From contig NZ_JH651379.1 of assembly GCF_000260115.1 (NCBI RefSeq), positions 124,001 through 188,000 of the forward strand: a stretch of 64,000 bases of DNA, read 5' to 3'. The translations under genes were made by a program, and so were the position numbers. Source of the stretch: Galbibacter orientalis DSM 19592. GTDB lineage: Bacteria > Bacteroidota > Bacteroidia > Flavobacteriales > Flavobacteriaceae. The notes beneath the pieces were generated by a model, which searched no databases, was not told where the DNA came from, and saw only the letters and a list, made by a program, of their open reading frames with translations. Shown in pieces: positions 29,947 through 41,400 of the stretch (its first letter is position 1; the number at the start of each line of letters is the position of its first letter).

Positions 29947-29981
29947 TTCCTTTTTGTTTCATTTTAACACTTCTTAGGCTT

Positions 29982-31259
29982 TTACCGAGGTAATTGATGG
30001 GGTACTTTAATTGTAACTACAGTTCCTTCGTTAATTTTACTTTTCAAAAACACCTTCCCTTTATGCAAGCGTATTACTTGCTTTACATAACTTAGTCCAA
30101 GACCGTAGCCTCGCACTTTATGGAGATCGCCAGAGATTATTCTATGATACTTTTTAAAAACATTCTTCAATTCATTTTCTGCAATTCCAATTCCATTATC
30201 CTTCACTTCAACATACATTTGATTGCCCTTTGTAACCGCTGTTAATCTTATTACTGGTTTACCTTCAGAATATTTCTTGGCATTATCTAATAAATTATTA
30301 ATGGCATTCTCTAAATGATTTGGTTCACACAAAATCCAATACGCTCCATCTTGAAGTTCATATTCAAAATCTATATTTTCCAAATTGGATAATTTAGAAA
30401 AAGAAGTTGCCAAGGAAAGCAAATTAGGTCTAAAATCTGTTAATTGTAAATCCATCACACTTTTTCTACTCTCCAAACCTGCCAAGTCCAAAACCTTTTC
30501 AATTTGAACTTTCAATTTATTATTTTGCTCTCTAATAATAGCTACAATTGGCTTTGTTTCGTCAGTAGCTTTTTCAGACAACAATTTGGTAGCAAGCCCT
30601 ATTGAAAAAACAGGAGTTTTTAATTCGTGTGTAAGGTTATTTATAAAATCATTGGTAGTAGTTATAACACTCCGCTGCCAATAAAGCGATCGTAACACCC
30701 ATATTACAACGAGAATAATAGCTATTATAAAAATTAAACTCGGAATAGTTAAGCCATTTAATTGTGAAAGAAAATAATTATTCAAATCTTCAAACTGAAG
30801 CTCTAAAATTAATCGTTCATTTATTTTATCAGGTAAATATCCACTAAGAACTATCGGAAATTTAAGCTGTTCTTCATCGGAAACTTTATAATTAGGAGAT
30901 GTTAAATATACAGTGGAATCGTTTTTAAAAAGACGGTAATTAAATTCAGATTTAATTCCACTTTGCATCAATCGGTCTACTAAAAAATCATTCAAAAAAT
31001 AACGAGAAGCATCTTGAATGCTATCTACACTCATCTTAAAATAGGAACTGTCTTTGGTAATAGCCTGTTCCATTAAAAAAGTTAGTTCATTTTGGTGATT
31101 CAAATCTTGCTTAATAGCTTGTACCGCCTGCCCTGCTTTAGAATTAAATTGAACCTTTGCTAAATTCAATCCAACTTTTAAGTATTGATATTGAATAAAA
31201 GCCAACCCAATTACCGAAATAATGAAAATTATAATATATCCTTTTTTGAAATTGAGCAT
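29982..31259 (-). CDS. sensor histidine kinase
   Basis: A 425-residue inner-membrane sensor kinase. One membrane helix lies at ~8-25, an extracytoplasmic sensor region at ~26-170, and a second helix at ~172-190. HisKA has NNLTHELKTPVFS with the phospho-acceptor His. The ATPase domain has NAINNLLDNAKKYS (N box), DNGIGIAENEL (G1) and RGYGLGLSYVKQV (G2). No HAMP or PAS domain is apparent. It is the first gene of the kinase-regulator operon and diverges from the FG-GAP operon. Confidence 0.93.
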   Translation of the reverse strand: MLNFKKGYIIIFIISVIGLAFIQYQYLKVGLNLAKVQFNSKAGQAVQAIKQDLNHQNELTFLMEQAITKDSSYFKMSVDSIQDASRYFLNDFLVDRLMQSGIKSEFNYRLFKNDSTVYLTSPNYKVSDEEQLKFPIVLSGYLPDKINERLILELQFEDLNNYFLSQLNGLTIPSLIFIIAIILVVIWVLRSLYWQRSVITTTNDFINNLTHELKTPVFSIGLATKLLSEKATDETKPIVAIIREQNNKLKVQIEKVLDLAGLESRKSVMDLQLTDFRPNLLSLATSFSKLSNLENIDFEYELQDGAYWILCEPNHLENAINNLLDNAKKYSEGKPVIRLTAVTKGNQMYVEVKDNGIGIAENELKNVFKKYHRIISGDLHKVRGYGLGLSYVKQVIRLHKGKVFLKSKINEGTVVTIKVPHQLPR

Positions 31260-31824
31260 ACTTACTAACTTAACAATCTGCCACAGCAGAAATTTATAGG
31301 CATTATTACCTCAGAAAGGGTTTAATACCTCAAGGCTTCCCTCGAAGTTCTTGATTTAAACAAATCTAAAAAATAAATCGACTTATGGCCTCTCTCATTT
31401 TAAATATCACTTTATGAGAACTATAATTTATAAAAATCTGTAACTCATTAAGCAATTATTAATCTAATTAACCTTTCATTAATCTTTTTCGTTTATCATT
31501 AACCTCAACATATATAAAACCTTACTATTTTAGTAGTGTTCAAAATAGTTTAAATAATTCTTCAACAATTAACTATGAAAAAAGCTAGCTTTCAAGTTAG
31601 CTTTTTTTAATGTAAAACTTTCTCGGAGCTTGTCTAATCAAAGTTAGATGGACTAGTCAACGAGATAGTATAAAAAAGTTAAAACATTTCAATGCAAATT
31701 CTCTGGCAAAATCAGGACAGGCTTTGAAATATTTAAATCTCGATTATTGAGTAAGGCAATAACTAAAAACAAATTAACTACCTTGGGATAAACCCACGAA
31801 GGATTTAAAAACGACTATAGAATT
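31260..31824. other. intergenic region with dispersed palindromic repeats
   Basis: These 565 bases separate the divergent histidine kinase and FG-GAP operon. No protein gene beyond an 11-codon ORF is seen. The region holds a terminator-like hairpin at 31578-31607. AAATCTCGATTATTGAGTAA at 31736-31755 and ACTACCTTGGGATAAACCC followed by ACGAAGGATTTA at 31777-31806 are copies of repeats also found at 1659-1755 and 45933-45963. Confidence 0.55.
31578..31607 (+). terminator. terminator-like hairpin with no upstream gene
   Basis: AAAAAAGCTAGC and a GTTAGCTTTTTT arm form a stem of at least 12 bp with one G-T pair, followed by a T-run. No plus-strand protein gene precedes it in the 318 bases after the divergent kinase start. 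The hairpin also encodes an 11-codon ORF (ATG at 31575, MKKASFQVSFF). It could end a small RNA or a short leader transcript. Confidence 0.5.
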
Positions 31825-34800
31825 ATGATAAAAAAGTTTTTACTATTTCTAATTGCATCTATTTTATTTTCTTGCAATAAGGAAGAGAAACTTTTTACGT
31901 TTATAAATCCTTCAAAAACTACCATTAATTTTAATAACCAATTAACAAATACACCAGATCTTAACATTCTTAACTACCTCTATTTTTACAATGGCGCTGG
32001 GGTTGCAACTGGAGATTTTAATAACGATGGTTGGCTTGACCTCTATTTTACAGCCAATCAAACTAATGATAAACTGTATCTCAATAAACAAAATTTTCAA
32101 TTTGAAGATATTACAGAACTAGCGAGAATTGATAATGCAAAAAATTGGACAACCGGTGTTACAACGGTAGACATAAATAACGATGGTTGGCTAGATATTT
32201 ACATTTCTAAAGTAGGGGAACTCTCCAATAAAAGTCATAATCTCCTATACATTAATCAAGGGGTTGATAAAAATGGCGTTCCAACTTTTAAAGAGGAAGC
32301 TAAAAAATACGGCTTGGCAATTTCTTCTTATGCAACTCAGACAACTTTCTTTGATTATGATTTGGATGGCGATTTAGATATGTACTTACTTAACCATTCG
32401 GTGCATCCAAACAGAACGTATGGAAGTGGCAAAAAAAGAAATACGGTGGACTCTTTATCGGGAGACAGGCTTTACAGAAACGAAAATGGATTTTATAAAG
32501 ACGTTTCTAAAGAAGCTGGTATTTACCAAGGAAGTATAGGTTACGGGCTGGGCATTTCTATTTCAGATATAAATAATGACGGTTATCCAGATATATATGT
32601 GGGGAATGATTTTTTTGAAAACGATTATTTATATCTCAATCAAAAAAATGGAACTTTTAAAGATTTGATTGCTGAAGATGAAACAAAATTAGGGCATACG
32701 AGTCATTTTTCCATGGGAAATGATATTGCCGATATCAATAATGATGGAAATGCGGATATTATTTCTGTAGATATGCTTCCAGAAGAATTGAAGAGTTTTA
32801 AAACCTCTGGAACCGAATATAATTTCCAAACTTATAGTGGATATCTTAAAAATGGATATGCACCTCAATTTATGCAAAATGCGCTTCATCTAAATAATGG
32901 AAATGAAAATTTCACAGAAACTGCCTATGCAAGCGGATTATCAGCTACAGAATGGTCTTGGGCTCCACTTATTGCCGATTTTGATAATGATGGAAATAAA
33001 GACGTTTATATTACCAATGGAATTTTAGGAGCTACTAACGATATGGATTTTATCAGTTTTATAGCAAATGAAAATATCCAAAAACGACTTAGTAAAGGCA
33101 TGGAAAAAGAAGACATGACTTTTATAAATGAAATTCCAAAAAAGCATGTTCCTAATTATTTCTTTAAGAATAACGGAAATCAAACTTTTAAAAACACAAC
33201 CAAGGATTGGCTTTCCGAAACCCCTTCTTATAGTAATGGTGGCGTGTATGCCGATTTAGATAATGATGGCGATTTAGACCTTGTGGTAAACAATACCAAC
33301 GAAAAAGCCTTTATTATAAAAAACAACACGAAAGAACATTTTGACTCTAGAAATTATTTGAAAATTAAATTTAAAGGATCTGATAAAAACACATTTGGAA
33401 TTGGAGCCAAAGCAACTGTTTATTCAGATTCTTTAAAACTATCAGCAGAAAATTTCAATACAAGAGGATTTATGTCGGCAGTAGCTCCAGAACTTCACTT
33501 TGGATTAGGAACACATTCAGAAATAGATTCAATACGTATTATATGGGCGGATGGAAAGTCGGAAAAAATAACGCATCCTAAAGTAAACGTTACTATTACG
33601 GCCTTCCATAAAAATGCACAAGAGAATTATTCCTACAAATCAACAAACACAAATTCTTATTTAAAAAATGTAAGTGCACCGCTTTCATTCAAACATAAAG
33701 ATTTTACTTCTATTGAATTTAATAGAGATCCTCTTGTTCCTTTTGCAAATACCAATCAAGGTCCTAAAACTACTATTGCAGATATTAATAACGATGGTTT
33801 AGATGATGTTTTTATTGGAGGAGCTAAAACACAAAGTTCTACTTTGCTTTTGCAAACAAAAGATGGCTCTTTTGAAGAAGTTCAAAAAAATATTTTTGAA
33901 GAAAATGCCATCAATGAAGATGTTGACAATTTATTTTTTGATGCCGATAATGACGGCGATAAAGACTTAATTGTTGTAAGTGGAGGAAACGAATTTATTA
34001 CTGGAAACCCTCTTTCTCCTAGACTCTATTTTAATCAAAATGGATTGATGATGAAAGACACACTTCAGTTTAAAAATATTTTTATAAATGCCTCAACTGT
34101 TAACGCAGTTGATATTGATAATGACAACGATTTAGATATCTGTATTACCTCCAACGGTATTCCAAGAGCGTTCGGAAAAACACCAAAGCAATATATTTTT
34201 CAAAATGATGGAAATGGAAGCTTTAAAGATATCTCCTCCTCCTATGCAAAAGCTTTTCAAAATATAGGAAATGTTCAAGATGCTATTTGGATTGATATTA
34301 ATAAAGACAATTTCTTAGATCTTATAACGGTTGGACACTGGATGCCGATTTCTATTTTTATTAATGATGGAAAACAACTAAAACTTCAAAAAAATAATCT
34401 TGGAGAGAGCAATGGTTGGTGGAATACTTTAGAGGTAGCCGATTTTGATAAAGACGGAGACTTGGATCTAATTGCTGGAAATTGGGGACTTAATACTCGC
34501 CTAAAAGCTTCAAAAGAAGAACCTATTACACTATATAGTAACGATTTTGACGATAACGGAAACATTGAACCTATAGTTACTTATTTCTATAAAGGGGAAG
34601 AAACTACCTTTTCTTCAAAAGACGAAATTGTAAAGCAAATTCCAATGTTAAATAAAAAATTCCTCTCCTATACCGATTTTGCAAACGCTTCTTTTTCTGA
34701 ATTGTTTCCAGAGGAAAAACTAGAAGCAGCGTATAAAAAAACAGTTTTTGAACTCGCCTCTTGCTATTTTGAAAACGATGGAAATGGAAATTACACCAAA

Positions 34801-35121
34801 CATATTTTACCATTTATGGCGCAGAGTTCTGCTATTTTCGATCTTCAAAAAGATGATTTTAATAATGATGGATATGAAGATATTTTACTAGTTGGAAACA
34901 ATTATGAAATAAGCACACAATTAGGAAGATTAGATGCTTTACACGGCTTGTTATTAATAAACAACAAAAATGGTTTTTTTAAGGTTTTAGAAAATCCAAC
35001 ATTTGACATTCCAGGGCCTGCAAGGAACATCAACAAAATAAATATACAAGACAAAACTTATTATATAGTTACTATAAATAATGGTAATCCGATTTTTTTA
35101 GAAAAGATAATAACTCCATGA
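31825..35121 (+). CDS. giant FG-GAP/VCBS and ASPIC/UnbV repeat lipoprotein (copy 1 of 3)
   Basis: A 1098-residue lipoprotein (FLIASILFSC lipobox) likely exposed on the cell surface. It contains about fourteen calcium-binding FG-GAP/VCBS motifs of the form DxNNDGxxDIY, such as GDFNNDGWLDLYF and SDINNDGYPDIYV. They fall in two clusters flanking an ASPIC/UnbV domain at ~509-595 (NTRGFMSAV..LHFGLG). This is the layout of the CRTAC1-like family: predicted beta-propellers with unknown ligand. It overlaps the next gene by four bases (ATGA), so translation is coupled. Structure is well supported; the biological role is unknown. Confidence 0.88.
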   Translation: MIKKFLLFLIASILFSCNKEEKLFTFINPSKTTINFNNQLTNTPDLNILNYLYFYNGAGVATGDFNNDGWLDLYFTANQTNDKLYLNKQNFQFEDITELARIDNAKNWTTGVTTVDINNDGWLDIYISKVGELSNKSHNLLYINQGVDKNGVPTFKEEAKKYGLAISSYATQTTFFDYDLDGDLDMYLLNHSVHPNRTYGSGKKRNTVDSLSGDRLYRNENGFYKDVSKEAGIYQGSIGYGLGISISDINNDGYPDIYVGNDFFENDYLYLNQKNGTFKDLIAEDETKLGHTSHFSMGNDIADINNDGNADIISVDMLPEELKSFKTSGTEYNFQTYSGYLKNGYAPQFMQNALHLNNGNENFTETAYASGLSATEWSWAPLIADFDNDGNKDVYITNGILGATNDMDFISFIANENIQKRLSKGMEKEDMTFINEIPKKHVPNYFFKNNGNQTFKNTTKDWLSETPSYSNGGVYADLDNDGDLDLVVNNTNEKAFIIKNNTKEHFDSRNYLKIKFKGSDKNTFGIGAKATVYSDSLKLSAENFNTRGFMSAVAPELHFGLGTHSEIDSIRIIWADGKSEKITHPKVNVTITAFHKNAQENYSYKSTNTNSYLKNVSAPLSFKHKDFTSIEFNRDPLVPFANTNQGPKTTIADINNDGLDDVFIGGAKTQSSTLLLQTKDGSFEEVQKNIFEENAINEDVDNLFFDADNDGDKDLIVVSGGNEFITGNPLSPRLYFNQNGLMMKDTLQFKNIFINASTVNAVDIDNDNDLDICITSNGIPRAFGKTPKQYIFQNDGNGSFKDISSSYAKAFQNIGNVQDAIWIDINKDNFLDLITVGHWMPISIFINDGKQLKLQKNNLGESNGWWNTLEVADFDKDGDLDLIAGNWGLNTRLKASKEEPITLYSNDFDDNGNIEPIVTYFYKGEETTFSSKDEIVKQIPMLNKKFLSYTDFANASFSELFPEEKLEAAYKKTVFELASCYFENDGNGNYTKHILPFMAQSSAIFDLQKDDFNNDGYEDILLVGNNYEISTQLGRLDALHGLLLINNKNGFFKVLENPTFDIPGPARNINKINIQDKTYYIVTINNGNPIFLEKIITP

Positions 35122-38100
35122 AAAAGATAATTTTTACATACTGCATTTTTAGTTTATTTATTTCTTGTAACTCCAAGAATAAAAATAAAGAGCGTATTGA
35201 ACCTGATAAAGAAACGCTGTTTACACTTGTATCTCATGAAGAAAGTGGTATTGATTTTATAAATGAAATTGAAAACCAGAAAGATTTTAACATCTTTAAA
35301 TACCGAAACTTTTACAATGGCGGAGGTGTTGCCATTGGAGATATTAATAACGATAATCTCCCCGATATCTATTTTACTTCTAACCAAAATCAAAATAAAC
35401 TTTTTCTTAATAAAGGAGATTTTAAATTTGAAGATATTACTGAAAAAGCGGGTGTTGGAGGGGGGAAAGCTTGGTCCACTGGAGTTGTTCTTGTTGATAT
35501 TAATGCTGATAAACTACTAGATATATATGTTTGTAATGCTGGAAATGTAAAAGGAGATAATCAAAAAAATGAGCTCTTTATAAATAATGGAAATCTAACT
35601 TTTACTGAAAAAGCAGAGGAATATAATTTAGCAGAGTCGGGTTTTACCACCCATGCTGCTTTTTTTGATTATGATAAAGATGGGGATCTCGATGTTTACA
35701 TTCTTAATAATAGTTTTATTCCTGTAAACAGTCTTCAATATAACAATAAAAGAGATTTGAGAGCTGAAGACTGGAATCTTCCCAAACAACTATTAGGAGG
35801 AGGAGACAAACTTCTTAGAAATGATAACGGAAAATTTGTAGATATAAGTGAGGAAGCTGGAATTTATGGAAGCCTTATTGGCTTTGGTTTAGGTGTAACT
35901 GTGGGAGATGTAAACAATGATTTTTATCCCGATATATATGTTTCTAACGATTTTTATGAACGGGATTATCTATATATCAACAATCAAGATGGCACTTTTT
36001 CTGAAGAAATTGAGAATTGGACAGGACATATAAGCCATTCGTCTATGGGTGCAGATATGGCAGATATTAATAATGACGGACACACAGATATTTTTGTTAC
36101 CGATATGCTTGCAGAAGATGATAAACGCGCTAAAGAGGTAAGTGAATTTGATAGGCCTGATATTTATGAACTAAGACAACGGAGAGGTTTTTACAATCAA
36201 CAAATGCAAAACACATTACAATTAAACACAGGCAACAATGTCTTTTCTGAAATAGCATATTATAGCGGAGTGGCAAAAACTGATTGGAGTTGGAGTCCTT
36301 TAATCTTTGATATGGATAACGACGGGTATCGAGACATCTACGTATCCAATGGTATGAATCATGACTTAACAGATGGTGATTTTATGGACTTTTTTGCCAA
36401 TGAATTAATACAGAAAATGGTTACTACTGGTAAAAAACAAGAAGTTGACAGTATTATTAAAGAAATGCCGCAAGTACCAATTTTAAATTATGCTTTTAAA
36501 AATAATCAAAATTTAACTTTTTCAAAAAAAATGGAAGCTTGGGGATTTAATACCCCAAGCTTTTCCAATGGGTCTGCATATGGAGATTTAGATAATGATG
36601 GAGATTTAGATTTATTAGTTAATAATGTTAATATGCCAGCTTTTATTTACAGAAATAATTCAGAAATAATTAATCCTAATAATCATTATGTAAAATTGAA
36701 GCTTAATGGTACTAATAAAAACACCTATGGAATTGGAAGTACCGTAGATCTTTATACAAAAAAAGGTATTCTAAGAAATGTCTTAATTCCTTCAAGAGGC
36801 TTTCAATCTTCGGTAGATTATGTATTAACAATTGGCTTAGGTGATGAAAAAATAATTGATTCAGCATTTGTTATGTGGCCTAGTGGATTTTCACAAAAGT
36901 TCAAAAATTTACCAGTAGACACTACATTAGTTTTCAACGAAATTTCAGCAAAAAAGTATCCCAACAATAAACAAACTATTAAACAAACCACTTATTTGAA
37001 TCGAATAGAAAATAATACATTAATAAAACACAATGAAAATAATTTCTCAGATTTTGACTACGAAGGATTAATTCCTAAGAAAATCTCTCAAGAGGGTCCT
37101 GCAGTTGCTATTGGAGACATTGACAATGACGGCCTTGAAGATATCTTTGTAGGTGGTGCAAAAAACCAAATTGGAATACTTTATTTTAATAAAGGAAATT
37201 CTATAGTAAAGTCCAATAATCAAACTGTTTTTAAAAATGATGCGGCTTTTGAAGATACAGCGGCTGAATTTATAGATATAGATGGCGATAACGACTTAGA
37301 TTTAGTAGTTGGAACAGGAGGTAACGAGCCATATGAAGCTTCTACCTATCAAATACGCTTCTATCTAAATGATGGAAAAGGGAATTTTTCTTCAAATAAA
37401 AATAATATTAATACTAAAAAACAAAATGTAGCTATCATTACTTCTAATGATTTTGATGACGATGGTGATATAGACATTTTTGTTGGAATGAGAAATAAGG
37501 TAGGAATCTATGGTATTAATCCAGAACATTTATTGCTACAAAATGATGGAAAAGGGAATTTTAGCGATGTAACGGAAAGGAAAGCTTTTAAGCTAAAAGA
37601 TGTTGGAATGATCTCTGACGCTACTTGGGCAGACATTGATGGAGACACTATTAAAGATCTCATCGTTGTAGGTGATTGGACTTATCCTCATATATTTAAA
37701 AATACTCAAAGAGATTTACAACTTTTAAAAACAAACCTTAATAATAGTAATGGCTGGTGGAATACCATAAAAGCAGAAGATATTAACAATGATGGAAAAA
37801 CAGATCTAATTATTGGAAATGAAGGACTAAATCTTTCATATAAAGCATCTAAAAAAGAACCTATAAAGCTTTATATAAACGATTTTGATAACAATGGAAG
37901 TATCGAACAAATTACTACTAGAGTTATTAATAATAAAGATACCCCTATACATTTAAAAAAAGAATTAACAGGGCAACTTGTGAGTTTAAAAAAGCAGAAT
38001 TTAAAATCTTCTAATTATGCTGAAAAGTCTTTAGATGAGCTATTCTCTATAGAAATTCTGAATAATTCCATTAAAAAAGAGGTAAATATTACAGAATCTG

Positions 38101-38462
38101 TTGTTGCTATAAATAATGGAAATGGAAACTTTACAGTTAAAAAACTTCCAAACCAAGTACAACTTTCTTGTGTTTGTGATATCAGTACTACAGATCTCAA
38201 TGGCGATGGAAATCTAGACCTCATTATGGCTGGGAATAATTATGAATTTAAACCTCAGTTTTCAAGGTTAGATGCCAATTATGGAAGTGTCCTTCTAGGC
38301 AATGGAAAAGGCGATTTTGAATGGCAAGATTATAATAAATCTGGCTTTTTTGTAAAAGGAGAAGTAAAAAAAATAGAGCAATTTAAAGATGCTGCTGGTA
38401 ATTCATTCCTTTTTGTTGCAATTAATAATGAACAACCAAAAATTTTCAAAATCAATGAATAG
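35118..38462 (+). CDS. giant FG-GAP/VCBS and ASPIC/UnbV repeat lipoprotein (copy 2 of 3)
   Basis: A 1114-residue paralogue of the preceding protein. The lipobox is CIFSLFISC. N-terminal calcium-binding motifs include GDINNDNLPDIYF, VDINADKLLDIYV and GDVNNDFYPDIYV. The ASPIC/UnbV domain lies at ~522-610 (PSRGFQSSVDYVLTIGLG). A second series of motifs follows, including GDIDNDGLEDIFVGGA and NDFDDDGDIDIFVG. Its start overlaps the previous gene by four bases, and its stop overlaps the next by eight. Paralogues in direct tandem suggest gene duplication followed by divergence, perhaps forming a three-part assembly. Confidence 0.88.
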   Translation: MKKIIFTYCIFSLFISCNSKNKNKERIEPDKETLFTLVSHEESGIDFINEIENQKDFNIFKYRNFYNGGGVAIGDINNDNLPDIYFTSNQNQNKLFLNKGDFKFEDITEKAGVGGGKAWSTGVVLVDINADKLLDIYVCNAGNVKGDNQKNELFINNGNLTFTEKAEEYNLAESGFTTHAAFFDYDKDGDLDVYILNNSFIPVNSLQYNNKRDLRAEDWNLPKQLLGGGDKLLRNDNGKFVDISEEAGIYGSLIGFGLGVTVGDVNNDFYPDIYVSNDFYERDYLYINNQDGTFSEEIENWTGHISHSSMGADMADINNDGHTDIFVTDMLAEDDKRAKEVSEFDRPDIYELRQRRGFYNQQMQNTLQLNTGNNVFSEIAYYSGVAKTDWSWSPLIFDMDNDGYRDIYVSNGMNHDLTDGDFMDFFANELIQKMVTTGKKQEVDSIIKEMPQVPILNYAFKNNQNLTFSKKMEAWGFNTPSFSNGSAYGDLDNDGDLDLLVNNVNMPAFIYRNNSEIINPNNHYVKLKLNGTNKNTYGIGSTVDLYTKKGILRNVLIPSRGFQSSVDYVLTIGLGDEKIIDSAFVMWPSGFSQKFKNLPVDTTLVFNEISAKKYPNNKQTIKQTTYLNRIENNTLIKHNENNFSDFDYEGLIPKKISQEGPAVAIGDIDNDGLEDIFVGGAKNQIGILYFNKGNSIVKSNNQTVFKNDAAFEDTAAEFIDIDGDNDLDLVVGTGGNEPYEASTYQIRFYLNDGKGNFSSNKNNINTKKQNVAIITSNDFDDDGDIDIFVGMRNKVGIYGINPEHLLLQNDGKGNFSDVTERKAFKLKDVGMISDATWADIDGDTIKDLIVVGDWTYPHIFKNTQRDLQLLKTNLNNSNGWWNTIKAEDINNDGKTDLIIGNEGLNLSYKASKKEPIKLYINDFDNNGSIEQITTRVINNKDTPIHLKKELTGQLVSLKKQNLKSSNYAEKSLDELFSIEILNNSIKKEVNITESVVAINNGNGNFTVKKLPNQVQLSCVCDISTTDLNGDGNLDLIMAGNNYEFKPQFSRLDANYGSVLLGNGKGDFEWQDYNKSGFFVKGEVKKIEQFKDAAGNSFLFVAINNEQPKIFKINE

Positions 38463-41400
38463 GTGCTATCTGTACATAGTAACGATTTTTATAATTGCTT
38501 CTTGTAAAAAAGAAGGCGAGTTGTTTATGAATCCTTCTGAAAAAGAAACGGGTATTAATTTTACAAATACACTCACCGAAACAAACGATTTAAACATCCT
38601 AGATTACCTATATTTTTATAACGGCGGTGGTGTTGCGGTTGGAGATATTAACAATGATAATTTACCCGATATTTTCTTCTCTGGAAACCAAGTAAAGAAC
38701 AAACTTTATCTCAATAAAGGTAATTTAAAATTTAAAGACATTTCGGTTGCTGCTGGTGTGGAAGGAAACAGCACGTGGAATACCGGAGCCGTTATGGGCG
38801 ATGTTAATGGCGATGGTTTTTTAGACATTTATGTGTGTGCAGTAGTGGGAATTAATGGATTTAGAGGCTATAATGAACTGTACATAAATAATGGCGACAC
38901 TACTTTTACTGAAAGTGCTAAAGAATATGGTTTAGACTTTGAATCTTATAGCTCCTCTGCAGCGTTTCTAGATTACGATTTGGATGGCGATTTAGATATT
39001 TATTTATTGAATCATGCTGTTCATACTCAAGAATCTTTTGGTAAAGCAGCGCTTAGAAATCAAAGAAATTATGAAACAGGCGATAAATTATTGAGAAACG
39101 ACAACGGAAAATTTACCGATGTAAGTGAGCAAGCCAATATCTTTGGCGGTGTAAATGGATATGGATTAGGAATTGCTATCTCCGATTTTAATCAAGATGG
39201 CTATCCAGATATTTATGTTGGAAACGACTTTCATGAAGACGACTATTATTATCTTAATAATGGTGATGGTACTTTTACTGAAAGCTTAAAAAAGCATTTT
39301 GGGCATACAAGTCGGTTTTCTATGGGAAATGATGTTGCAGATATTAATCACGATGGTCTCCCAGATATTTTGTCTTTAGATATGCTCCCAGAAGATGAAG
39401 CTGTTTTAAAATCTTCAGCAGGGGATGAAAATGTGCAAATGTTACAAATGCGTACCGAAAAACTAGGATACCATTATCAATATACTAGGAATATGCTTCA
39501 GTTAAATAATCAAGACGGAAATTATACTGAGACAGCTTTGATGAGCGGGATTGCGGCAACCGATTGGAGTTGGAGTGCCCTTTTTGCTGATTATAATGAG
39601 GATGGAGAGCAGGATCTTTTTATAGCTAACGGAATTCCAAAACGCCCTAACAACTTAGATTTTATAAAGTTTACCTCTAACGAACAGATTCGTAAAAAAC
39701 TAGATAACACAAAACTTGTAGACCAAAAAGCATTGGAATTAATGCCTTCTGGAGCGTACCATAATTATATTTTTGAAGGGAAAAAAGAAACTCAGTTTTC
39801 AGACCAATCTGGGAAATGGATTATAAAAGACAGCTTAATTTCTGGCGCAACTGCCATGGCAGATTTTGATAATGATGGCGATATTGATTTAGTAACAAAT
39901 AACATCAATCAACCAGCAACGCTTTATATCAATAAATCAACAAACAAAAGAAACTATTTAAAACTGAAGTTCAATTACACAAAACCAAATAGCCTTGCCA
40001 TAGGAACCAAAGTTTTTGCCTACCAAAAAGGAATTTTACAATTTCGTGAATTATATACCGTTCGTGGATTTCAAGCTTCTTCGGAGCCTTTTATCCACTT
40101 CGGATTTCCTACAAATTCTAAAATAGATTCGTTGGTTATTGTATGGCCAGATAAAACGTATCAAACCTTAAAAAACATTAATCCGAATCAAACAGTAACA
40201 ATTTCAGCTGAAAAAAATAGAAATCAATTTGCCTACAACTCTCTAAAGAACAAACAACAACCCCTTTTCACAAAAGTAGAAGGAAATTTAGGAATTAACT
40301 ACAAGCACAAAGAAGATGATTATATAGATTTTCTAAGACAAAAATTAATTCCTTATCAAATTTCCGATCGTGGACCTGCAACCGCAATTGGCGATTTAAA
40401 TGGGGATGGGAAAGATGATATTTTTTTCGGAAGCTCAAAGTTTAAACGTTCACAAGTATATTTTCAAAATGATACTGGTTTTATAGAACAAACAGATAAT
40501 TTTATAAAAAATGATTCTATTAACGAAACTGTGGTTGCCTTAATTTTAGATTTTAATAAGGATGGTAAGAATGATATTTTTACAGGCAATGCTGGCGGTG
40601 ATTTCTACGGGGAATCTAAGCCCTTAAATGATGTGGTGTATTATAAAAAAGACAGTTTATTTATTAAAAGTATCCTCGAAAATGAGTTTGAAAACACCTC
40701 TGTAATTAAACCTTTTGATTTTGATACCGATGGAGATCTAGATGTTTTTGTAGGTAGTAATACTGTTTCTTACGACTTTGGAGCCATTCCAAACTCTTTT
40801 ATTCTAAAAAATGAAAATGGGAAATTTGAGGCTCTTAAAAATTTAGAATTGCAAAAAGCAGGAATGGTTACCGATGCTATTTGGACAGACTTTACAAATG
40901 ATGGTACAAAAGATTTAATTGTGGTAGGAGAATGGATGTCGCCAAAATTCTTCAGCAATCTAAATGGTAATTTTAAAGAAGTATTTCCTTCCGAAGAAAA
41001 ACTAAACGGGCTTTGGAGAAGTATTACTGAATTTGATATGGATGGTGATGGTGACAATGATTACCTATTAGGAAATTGGGGAACTAATTCTAAATTTAAG
41101 GCTTCCAAGGAATACCCAATGCGGATGTATTATGCCGATTTTGATAACAACAAACGCACAGAAACAATTTTGGCGACCGAAAAAGATGGAGCTTACTATA
41201 CCGTAGCAAATTTTGATGAACTTTCAGAACAATTAGTTTCTATAATGCGAAAAAAGTTTACTGACTATAAATCTTTTGCAGGAAAAAATATAGAAGAAGT
41301 TTTTGGTGAGAAATTGCTTAACAATGCCACCCTCTTAGAGGTTCACACCTTGACATCTGGTTGGCTAGAGAATGAAAATGGAAAATTTAAATTTCATGCT

